Program-made: the position numbers and the translations under genes
Assembly (NCBI GenBank): GCA_049999765.1
Contig: JBNGIQ010007123.1
Coordinates: 1-50,235, forward strand
DNA from: Phaeoceros laevis
Lineage: Eukaryota > Anthocerotophyta > Anthocerotopsida > Notothyladales
Length of the DNA: 50,235 nt
Direction of reading: 5' to 3'
Notes under the pieces: model-generated
Database searches by the model: none
The model's input: the letters and a program-made list of their open reading frames with translations, nothing else
Told to the model about the DNA's origin: nothing
Part shown: positions 41,476-50,235 of the stretch, piece after piece
How the letters are laid out: each line of letters begins with the position of its first letter
How positions within the stretch are numbered: position 1 is the stretch's first letter

Positions 41476-42477
41476 CTAAATCGAGGTGCTGGTTGGTAGA
41501 ATGCGAACACAAGGTAGACAAAACCACAAAGATTCAGGGACTGCTAAAAGCTCAGGCTGCAAGCAAAACAAATGGTAACCTTTGTTGCAGTTGCTGCATA
41601 AAAGCAACTGGTCCGGGTCGTCAATCCGATGGCAAACTTGACATGGATGATCTACCGGTGGAATCCAGTTGGCAGTAACCAATGTGGTATCTAGGTTCGG
41701 TAAATGACAGGGAGCACAATTCTTAGGATGTTGAGAAATTGTGCACCCATCCTTACCTTGTAGGACCAAAATGCCAGTGGGCTTGATGCTCTGCACCCTC
41801 AAAATGACTCGGCTGTTGGAGGTCCCCAAAGTGTTTAGCACTTGCTGCTGCACATACACAAGTCCCCAACGTTAAACTTGCGGGCCTTGGGTCAAAACGA
41901 GCCTCCCCTGGTGTACGCATAGCGGAGAGTGTCCCTATGGTGCGCAATGCGCAAATTGTCCATCGCCATGGGCATGGCTCTTTTAAAAAGTGCCGCCCGC
42001 TTTGAAATCACACGGGCCCAAGTAATTGGGCTATCCAAGTCAACATCCTGCTCCAACTGTTTTGCAATGCTAGATGGTGGCAACGGATGCCTACCAAATA
42101 GCAAGAAATAAGGGGAGAACTCCCCAAGAGAGGCATGCCGAGACATTCCGTATCCCATGGCCAAATATGGAAGGGCTAGATCCCAGTCCTCCTTGTGGTG
42201 GGACAAACAGAATTTGCATAGCCCATGCTTAATGGTCTGAACCATTTCTCAGCCAAACCATCGGCCTGAGGATGATCCCTTGAAGTCCGACGGTGGTGAA
42301 TGAGCGCCTGATCCAATAACTCCTGAAACTCACCTCAAAACTCAGTTCCTTGGTCTGTAAGGCATTCCGCACACACACCAAACCTGGTAAGCACCTGGTT
42401 CAGGAAGTGTCTGGCTTGTACTATGTGACGACTTGTCAGGCAAAGCAACAAGTTCTACCCATTTTGAGAAATGCTCG
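41476..42477 (-). pseudogene. Gypsy integrase with C-terminal PHD finger, 5'-truncated
   Basis: From about 42477 the minus strand reads FSKWVELVALPDKSS. After a frame break comes ARHFLNQVLTRFGV, the catalytic stretch CLTDQGTEF, HPQADGLAE with the catalytic Glu, and DLALPYLAMGYGM. A second frame break follows near 42240, then SLGEFSPYFLLFGRHPLPPS. The last frame (41476-41859, 127 codons) holds a GPY/F-like region, an APCHLPNLDT linker and an intact PHD finger at 41509-41643: C73, C76, C88, C91, H96, C99, C114, C117, with the usual aromatic Trp112. PHD fingers read histone H3 tails. Truncation at 42477 coincides with a CA microsatellite, so the rest of pol is gone. Confidence 0.87.
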
Positions 42478-43965
42478 TGTCAACCTCTTCAAATATAAAC
42501 ACACACACACACACCATGACATACACATTCCCACGAGGGGTCTCCAGCAGTTCACCCGCCAAATCACAAGACCAACAGTAAAACAGTCCCAGAAAGCAAG
42601 TTTACTCAATGGTAGTCTCTTCCTGACCGTACTGTTACTGTGTCATAGCAGGGCTGCTGCTAAACACCACCTAATCTTGCTCAGGGTAGCACTTGTGGTT
42701 AACCAACCACTTGCACATGTCCAATCAGGTCAAAATGGGTACATGGGGTTGAGCCATGCCTCCTCCTCTCCTCATCAGTACCAACAATTGAGTGAAAACA
42801 CAGCTGAAATACAAAGAAGAGGGAGCAAGGTAGCCAAGAGTCAATCTCGCTAGGGGATGTCCTTCCCATGCCTGCAATACACCCATCTAACCCAAGGCCC
42901 ATCTAACCCAAGGTCCAGACCACATTCAGTTCTAACTGCTTACTATGAGTGACTTCAAAGACAACATAAATTCTCAACGAACTCAACCATACCACTAAAA
43001 AGAGCAACACAGATTGCTGAGGGCAACGAAACCTATATGTGGCAAACCATGACATTGTTGGTAAAGCTCCAGTTATGAGAAGCGCGAATGTTGAGGCAAT
43101 CGCCCATCCCAGATCACAAAACACCATCATGAGTATACGTCAAGCTTTTGAATGAAATCTGTCGCTGAATGGCCTCTTGTTTTGAAAAATGACTGTCAAA
43201 AGCCTGATTGAATAGCAGTTTGTAGTGAGGACTCTACCACTTGCCCAGATTGGGCCACCAGAATCTGATGCTAGACTAGCGTCATCCAGCTAAAGCAAGC
43301 ACATTCCAGACAGGCAAAAAAGACTGTTGCAGATGCATACGTCTGAAAAATGCAAACCCTGGTCGACTAATTCATGCATCACGTGATGTCTCCTGCTAGT
43401 GCATCATTGCTATTTGTACTTGTCAACAAAGGAAGGACCACAGTCCACGTGAATTCTCCGTACTGGCACTAGAAGCAGCCCAACCGTCATGGGTCAAAGC
43501 ACAAGTATCCCAGCCCTGGTCCAAGACAGGTCCTTGTTTCAGGGCAATGGGGCAGCTCAGGGACAAGCTGATGTATGTATGAAATGCGAAGAGAGGGTTT
43601 CGTGGTGTGTCTCACGGCTTGGTAATGGAACTCGTGTATCGCCTAGGAGGCGAGTAGGAGGCTGGACGGGGCTGGCCGGGCTAGGACGGAACGGGGCTAG
43701 TCACCATGCCACGCATAACGAATCGTATAAGACGCTCGTACACGTATTTCAATTATAATACGTTCGTATTTTGAAAAATACGTGATACTCGTAACTATGC
43801 TGTATACCCACCGAGATCAGGGCGGGCCTCAGTGCGTAGGGCTTTACCATTGCAGCACAATTTGCTGAAAGATCGCAGTGAAAGGGCAATTGCTTGATTG
43901 AGCTGGTGTCCAGCAGGACGGGTTTCTGAACTTGTTCCGATGAAAGATTGATGAGCTTCTCCAGC
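42478..43965. other. Intergenic upstream of TatD; no gene recognised
   Basis: Begins with the CTCTTCAAATATAAACACAC relative of the dispersed repeat. A small inverted repeat (CACGTATTT ... AAATACGTG) lies at 43739-43784, about 180 bp before the TatD start, and could belong to its promoter or to a miniature element. Confidence 0.45.
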
Positions 43966-46282
43966 ATGGCTAGCGCCAAGTTCATAGGCATTGCTCTTTC
44001 CGTGCTCTACTCCACCCGAATCTTTGTCACAGATGTTGTCGTCGTTCACCAAGTTTAACTAAATGCAGTGTCTGCGCCTGTCTGGCGTATTTTCAGATAT
44101 TGGAGCAAATTTATCAGGTGGGTGTTCGTGTCGTCCTTGTCTCATCCGTGTTGAGAGGATCCTGGATTGTTTTTCGGAAGTCTTTGAGCGTGTTAGTAAT
44201 CTCTGCCTGCAGATAGCGTGTTCAAGGGCCTGTATCATGGAAAGCAGTGTCACGCACCCGATATCGGAGCTGTGTTGCAACGGGCGTGGGATGCTGGCAT
44301 AGATCGTGTCGTAGTGAGTTGCATTTGTTCATCGAAATTGAGGCTGGAATTTGGTGAGATCACACGGTGTATCCATGAGCTCCTCCTGTTGATTCTGAAT
44401 GAAGTAGGTGTACGTGTAGGTGACTGGTGGCTCTTTACGGGAATCCAAGGAGGCGTTGGCTCTCGCGGATACAGATGGTAAATAAAAAGCCTTGTAGTTT
44501 CTGCGCTTCCATCATAGTGCTTACAATCCAGGAGATCTGATGCATTTGTAGAGTATCGCTGCAGGTCGACTTTTCTGCACTGTGGGGGTGCATCCAACGA
44601 GATGCACGGTACGCTAACGTGGGATGCCGCCCAGCCGTTTCATGGTTCTGCTCTCCTAAAATTTTGTAAAACGCTATAAGACGGTTGGTCATGTCCTTGT
44701 GGCTTGACCAGGAATTTGAAAAAAGCGTAGATCCAGAAAAACATCTGGAAGATCTATTGAATCTTGCAAGGGAAGGCGCAGCTAGGGGAAAGGTGGCGAT
44801 TGTCCTTCTTGTAACAGCTCTGAAAAACTGTGTTGCGTAGGTTATCATCCTCATATCAACTAGCTAGACCATCCATCTCTACTACTCATGGACTCACTGT
44901 CAGTTTTCGTGCAGGTTGTTGCTATCGGTGAATGCGGCTTGGATTATGACCGCCTCCAGTTTTGCTCTGCAGAAACCCAGCGCAAGTAGAATTTGAGATG
45001 TGGCATTTGGCCTGTGCTTTTATGGACGCGTGCCTGTATCATTCGAGCTTTTGCTGGTTTGTTAAGGAGATTTGGTGCGTGCAAACTTTTTTTGCAGGTA
45101 CTTCGAACAGCAATTCTATTTAGCTGAAGCAACAAAGCTGCCAATGTTTTTGCACATGCGTGCTGCTGGAAGGGACTTCTTTGATATCATGGAGCGAAAC
45201 AAGGATAGGTTTGTCTTTGGCTGAGTCCTTGAAAGTATTGGGAACCTGGTTTTCCGTGAGATGTGTATTTTTGGCAGGAAATGTGTGATTTTCTTACAAG
45301 GTGTATCACAGATCTAGAGGATCTGAAAATGCAGTCCTTGCGGATTAGAGAAAATGTGGCTACATGATTTGTCTACACGCCTACGTGCTGTGTCACTAAT
45401 CTGCTTTGTACAAAAACTATTCTATATTTTTGGCAACACTCCTTTGCAGATTTACTGGAGGTGTGGTGCATTCATTCACTGGAACGGCTGAAGAACGTGA
45501 TCAAATTTTGGCATTTGACAATCTTTTCATTGGTCAGTAGCGCTGTGACGGTCTCCCATGTAAGAAGAGTGCAGTACCGTATTGCTTCCTTTCATGTTTC
45601 AGGGATGCACAGTCTGAGAAAGGTTGTTCTTGCTCCGCTAGGTATCAATGGGTGCTCTCTTAAGACCTTAGAAAATCTTCAGGTCATGGCTGGCATTCCG
45701 GCTGAGAGAATGATGTTGGAGACAGATTCTCCTTATTGTGAGGTAAAACCAGCTCATGCAGGTTATAATTATTTGTCAACAACCTGGCCATCCAAAAAGA
45801 AGGAGAAGTATGATCCTTTATGTATGGTGAAAAGTCGGAATGAGCCTTGCCATGTCAGGTAAACATGAGCTCTCTGAATGAAACAGTTGGTCCTGGCGGC
45901 TTAAAAGAAAGGCATGCTCTCAATTCTATCCGCTGAAACACCCTTGATAACTATCCGGTTGCAGACAAGTGTTTGAGGTAGTCGCTGGTTATCGAAAAGT
46001 CACAGATGTTGCTGCGTTTGCAAGATCTCTGTACGAGAATACTTGCAGGTCGGCTTGTAACCAACACGTTGTTTCTGGAACATACTGTTCAAATTTGCCT
46101 TGTCAGTGGAGTGAATACATGCAGGATGACATGATTCTTGTTCATAGGAATTGCTCCTGACCAACTTCAAAATCCTGGCAGCAGATGCCAGCTGCCTGAT
46201 CATATTTTCATGCTGTGTGTGCAGGGTCTTTTTCCCTCATGACCTGGATACCATGGCAGGTTTTGTGTTATCTGCAAGCTGA
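43966..46282 (+). CDS. TATDN1: TatD-family deoxyribonuclease (TATDN1-like)
   Basis: Twelve exons: 43966-43987, 44097-44117, 44213-44313, 44420-44477, 44565-44608, 44712-44792, 44915-44985, 45098-45208, 45450-45532, 45642-45858, 45965-46048 and 46225-46282. The phases agree, giving 316 aa, close to the family norm. The start MASAKFIDIGANLSD matches the conserved N-terminus of this branch. Metal-site residues are Asp8, Glu115 ([11 protein letters not shown]), His152 (LPMFLHMR), His177 (VVHSFTG) and Asp226 (LETDSPY). TatD enzymes are metal-dependent 3'-5' exonucleases/DNases acting in DNA repair and in DNA breakdown during cell death. Exon 2 has 21 bases, and intron 1 would use a GC donor. The gene converges on the cyclotransferase gene. 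Confidence 0.95.
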
Positions 46283-47009
46283 AAAATCGAGATAGCTCAA
46301 AGTGATGTGGCTGCCCCTATTGTTGTGCTAAGCCAGTAGGCTTTGTCTGTCGAGGCAAGACTTTTATTGGAATTTGTCCATCATAGCTGAACATGGACAT
46401 TGAGCGCGTTGTGCTTTGTGCACGGCGCTTCGATTGTCACCTGCTAATAGACAACTAGTTGCATGACTCTTAAGTCTGTTGCTAGACACGTGCTTGTTAC
46501 AAGACTCCTCCCCGTCCCTACTGCAGTCAACTTCCATCGAACTTGTTCAATGAAGCCGACGGATAGGCATGGGGCACACGATAAAACCTCAGTGAGACGG
46601 ATAGGCAAGGGGACACGAGAAATCTCAATGAGAGATGAAGGGCTATAAAAGATGATGCGAGATGGAAGGCTACAAAAGCAGAATTTGGATAATGTTATCC
46701 TTTTATAAATTGAATGAAGAATGTTCAAAATCTGTATCTTCAGAATCATGTATGTACAACCGCTGGCTGCGGGTTCAGCCAATATAGTATATACCTACTA
46801 TCTAACCCGGAAATACTACCAACAATTATAGAGTACAACTGTATTCTACAGAGGTCAGCTGCCTGTCTAGTGAGCCCAGGAATCAGTTCAATTCCGTAGT
46901 CTCTTCAACTCTCTTTGACCAAAGAGGCCTAGCAAAACTGTGTTAAACCTGAGAGTAAAAACACTCCAGGCAATGAATTGCAATGACTTGCCTCACCGTC
47001 GAACTTCGT
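46283..47009. other. Convergent intergenic spacer
   Basis: 727 bp between stop codons. Holds a short tandem duplication at about 46556-46630 (core GACGGATAGGCA) and repeated AGATGGAAGGCTA/AGATGAAGGGCTA pieces. No frame of interest. Confidence 0.6.
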
Positions 47010-48568
47010 TCAAGATGAAGGCACACCGTTCTTGTGAACGCCGTTGCTTAGGATCCGGTTTTTGAGAATGTCACTCTTGATGACCCCGTTCTTGTAAGCT
47101 GCTCCATTGGGGAATACTCCATCCTTGCACCCGTGTCCCTTGGCGTACCCGACGCTGCTATACCCGCCCATGACCTTCCTAACCTCGTTGGATAGTTCAA
47201 CTATCTCCTTCTCGCAGTACCCTGCACAAAAGATGGGCAGAAAATCATGCAAAAGTTGCTACGAGGTACAACAGTCGGGACAGTCCACAGAATCCAGCAG
47301 CACTTACCAATTTCAAGAAGGGCTTCCTCCAACCGAAACAGGTACTCGTAGTTCGGTCCCGAAGGGCCAACTGCATTCGCAATTTGACTGCACACATGAA
47401 GAAAAAGACATATTAGGGAGGACAAGAAATGCTTTCTGCCCTTTCTCAAACACTGCAAATACATTACACGATCGCTACACACCTTGCCATAACGTCCAGG
47501 GGGGCAGGGCCGAGGTACGTCCTGTTCTTGCTAGTGTCTGGAGTTGCTATGTAAACAAGTACATCAGCAATAGCTGGCTCTGTAGAGGACTCGTCCTGGA
47601 AAGTAAGAAGTGGTCCGATAGTTAAGAGACCGGGACCCCAGGCACATTGCAGCAGTAGTGTATTGTCGCCGGCACACGGTACTTACAGTGTAGAAAGGGA
47701 TGTAGTCTCTGACATCATACTGTCTTTCCCTCACGTTCAAATACTGGAGAAACAAACAAGTAGGTAAACTTCCTGTGAATTCCATGGAGGTTGGAAATCC
47801 GGGACACCAAGACTTTTTGCCTGGAAATTCTGAGACATGCTGACTTGCTAACCACCAGGAGGCAACATCTTACTTACCGAGAGAGTCAGTTGTTCAGCAT
47901 CGTGTCCAGAGACCCGGTAAGCAGCACCCCACTGTTACATAAAAAACACGTTGGAACGTTACGAAACCCATGCAGGCAGCTTCTCCATACGTAAGCCAAC
48001 GTCAGACGATTCACTACCACAAATACCCAGCACAAACCCCGTAGTGTAGGCTGGTCGAACGACATAGGGTTCTAACGTCCATCCGCACTAGCTGCGGTCT
48101 AGGTAAGAGAGAAACTAGGTAGCAAAGACCTCGGAAAAACTTGGAGCAGGCTTCGATCTAGGACAGGTTGCATTGCAATGCAATCCAAAAAAACCGGCCA
48201 GACATTGTTTCCCGTGTGCACCATCACAAAAGAAACACAGAGCTTTGATGGACTCACGCAGATGGCACCCTCTTCTGGTTCCAAGGTGACAGTTCTGCCG
48301 GGATACTCTGGGGTTCCCCTGTGGTCTGTGCTGCCTGTAACACACACAGCATTTCCTGTCAGACCTAGATACAATTTGGGATACCCGCTGCAAGCCGGCA
48401 CGGCTTCGTGGCTGACGATAGACGAGAACTGAAGTACTACATAAGAGAAGGACCTTGACCTTGATAAAACACCCGTCTGTAACCCTTGATATAGCCCACA
48501 ACCCGCTCATCGTAAGTGAAGCCGGTCCTCCACACTAGCGACCCGTAGCCGAAGACCCAGAGAACCAT
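47010..48568 (-). CDS. GGCT: Gamma-glutamylcyclotransferase, ChaC/GGCT2 type
   Basis: Seven minus-strand exons: 48460-48568, 48258-48334, 47878-47931, 47687-47743, 47483-47595, 47308-47387 and 47010-47221. All are GT-AG and phase-consistent, giving 233 aa. The start [17 protein letters not shown] carries the substrate-binding YGSL (8-11). [36 protein letters not shown] with the catalytic Glu86, and [12 protein letters not shown] follow. ChaC-type enzymes act on glutathione in the cytosol to give 5-oxoproline and Cys-Gly, feeding glutathione turnover. The C-terminus is an unusual tail of KNG/SNG-V repeats (about residues 195-233). An AG 15 bases before the ATG suggests a 5'-UTR intron. Confidence 0.95.
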
Positions 48569-50235
48569 GTTTTCCGGCTAGAGCTGCGCAATGCAAGAAA
48601 ATTCTCAGCGTCACGACCATTTGATGAGTTACCACAAACATCCCACGGAGCACGGCGAGGATGGCGGAAAATCCACCCGAGCTGGCTACGTTCTCAATCC
48701 CCGGGTCGGCAATCTTGCTCTTGGGAAAGGAACGGGGAGAAAGCAACCCGTGACACGAGTGCAGAATTCAAGCCAAACACAATGAGCCGTGAAATAGTAC
48801 CTAGATGGGTGTCACCGAGAAATAGGCAGCCTTCACAGGGACAGCCGCACGCTGCCAAGCTGCAAGAGCATGAGCCTGAAGAGAAGATCCCACACAGAGA
48901 AATTGGAACCCAAGCGAGATTGCGCACTGGTGAACAGGCAACAGGGCACCGTCGACAGGTTCCCCAAACCCCCGGATCAGGCTACGGTGTAGCAGCAGCA
49001 GCAGCAGCAGCAAAATGCTCCAAAGCGCTGGGGAAGCAGCAGGCTCGAGGGGCTTGGCTGGCTGGCTGGCTGACAGAAGACTCTCGGAACAGCAGCAGCA
49101 GGGGATCCAGGGCGGGAACGAGGTGAAGGCAGAGAGCAGAGGAGCCAGGGGAGGGTAAGGCAGTAGGCTGAGATGGAAGAAGATGAGGAGAGGAGGCAGC
49201 GGAGAGGCAGATTTGAAGTCCCAGGGCCGATGAAAGATGAAGGAGAGGGGTGCGCTTTAGACAGAAAGACGACAGAGCACGAGAATTGAAGGCTGGAACG
49301 GCCGCCGAGGGGGCAGAGAAGGGAGAGTCTAGCAAGCCGCAGCTGATGCAAGCAGGGGCCCCGCCTAATAGCACACGCACAGCTGAGGGACAACGAGCAA
49401 GCTAGCGAGCAAGAAAGCAAGAAAGCAAGCAGGCAGGAAGGCAACGCAAGGCAGGCGCGGACACGAGCCCCTCTCACGGTTCTGCTGCGCGAGATTTACC
49501 ACATCGCCTTCACAAGCGCGCAAGTGCAGGAGGCGGTGGGCCCAAATTCCGCCTCCTCTCGGCTTATGTAGGCACACTAGGCAGCCATCTCCTCCGAGAC
49601 TCGCATGAAGAGTTTACCCTACAAGACCCCCGGCAGCCCAAGCGCTCCGCCAGCAGGCTCGGCACCGGACCTGCTTGTACGCTGATCTCGGCATGAAACC
49701 GCTGGGTTCTCTGCACCTAGTCGGATAAGTTTACGCCTGTACAGTAGTCTAGTTTACTGCCGCCTGCGCCGGCCCTGCGGCGGGCAAGATCCCTGCAGCG
49801 GGCAAGATCGGGCACCAAGCTACTTTCTCAATGATGTACACACTGAATCGCACGCTTCTGCGGTTCCACTGTTCGTTTCTAACGTCAGCTCGCGGTTATG
49901 TCGGGTAATGTCGCGTGCGTGCGACAAGCGAGTTAGTTGGCCGCATTACGGCGGGTACACTGAATCTGGCCACAACAGCGTCCCGCAAAACCTAACCCTT
50001 TGAATTCCGCCTCGACGGTGACTTGCCACGCCGTGAGAGTCGGTGAGACTGTTTTTCTCGTTATCGAAGCCGGTGCTACACTGCTACAGGCGGCCTCCGC
50101 GGATAGACATGTGTGGAGAGAGAGACTGGAGGACCGGGCGACAGACTGGGACAACTTGTTGGTCAGTGCCTGCCGGGTCGGCCAGCCCGGAGCCAGTAAT
50201 AATATAAAGCTTCAAACGCGCGTACAACGTATGGC
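48569..50235. other. Upstream of the cyclotransferase gene; no gene recognised
   Basis: Probably holds the promoter and 5' leader of the cyclotransferase gene. Low-complexity stretches: (GCA)n at 48990-49013, purine-rich sequence at 49080-49330, and an AAGCAAG/GCAGGCAGGAAGG array at 49397-49460. Frames of up to 166 codons follow these tracts and look like by-products. Confidence 0.5.

Noticed and set aside
44063-44302. TatD start at the ATG at 44063
   Set aside because: It would replace the conserved MASAKFIDIGANL N-terminus with unrelated residues, and the frame then reads through the second intron into non-conserved sequence.
48977-49477. 166-codon Ser/Leu/Cys-rich minus-strand frame with a hydrophobic start
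   Set aside because: Encoded by low-complexity purine/pyrimidine tracts upstream of the cyclotransferase gene; the apparent hydrophobic segment follows from the repeat and has no conserved feature.

Overview
This window looks like nuclear DNA of a streptophyte, most likely a charophyte alga with a large, transposon-rich genome; Chara is my best guess, as inference only. The host genes have spliceosomal introns and plant-type content: a RUS/DUF647 protein, a DUF829 protein, a PPR-DYW relic and plant-like amine oxidase exons. Most of the rest is decayed LTR-retroelement sequence. There are three assembly gaps: 14808-14907, 33720-34119 and 40575-40584. No bacterial genes, CRISPR arrays, rRNA genes or convincing tRNA genes are seen.

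Layout. (1) 1-13.1 kb is nested retroelement sequence. A complete-length but inactivated Ty3/Gypsy chromovirus (2097-7500, minus strand, 252-bp LTRs, CACAT target duplication, tRNA-iMet-type primer site, C-terminal chromodomain) sits inside an older minus-strand open frame that reads through the empty site. Next to it, at 12.2-13.1 kb on the plus strand, is a Gypsy integrase relic ending in a PHD finger. (2) 13.9-18.9 kb holds orphan exons of an FAD amine oxidase (minus), a GC-rich minisatellite and a Copia LTR remnant. (3) 19.0-24.2 kb holds two convergent host genes: a DUF829/TMEM53-like alpha/beta-hydrolase (plus, 4 exons) and a RUS/DUF647 protein (minus, 10 exons), both reconstructed with consistent splice phases. 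(4) 25.1-33.7 kb holds a lone RAD6/UBC2-type exon, a retroelement gag ORF (591 aa), a basic Arg/Gly-tailed ORF, a degenerate C-rich satellite and an LTR fragment. (5) 34.1-38.6 kb, minus, is a 1272-aa gag-protease ORF followed, in the same frame and after one TAG codon, by a C5-cytosine DNA methyltransferase domain that runs into a gap. (6) 39.6-42.5 kb holds a PPR-DYW pseudogene and a second Gypsy integrase with an intact C4HC3 PHD finger, polypurine tract and 3' LTR. (7) 43.9-48.6 kb holds two more convergent host genes: a TatD-type nuclease (plus, 12 exons, 316 aa) and a ChaC-type gamma-glutamylcyclotransferase (minus, 7 exons, 233 aa).

The main theme is retroelements carrying chromatin or DNA-methylation modules: a chromodomain in one family, a PHD finger in another (two copies), and a cytosine methyltransferase in a third. 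The four host genes look functional and unrelated in pathway. They are arranged as two tail-to-tail pairs separated by about 20 kb of mobile DNA.
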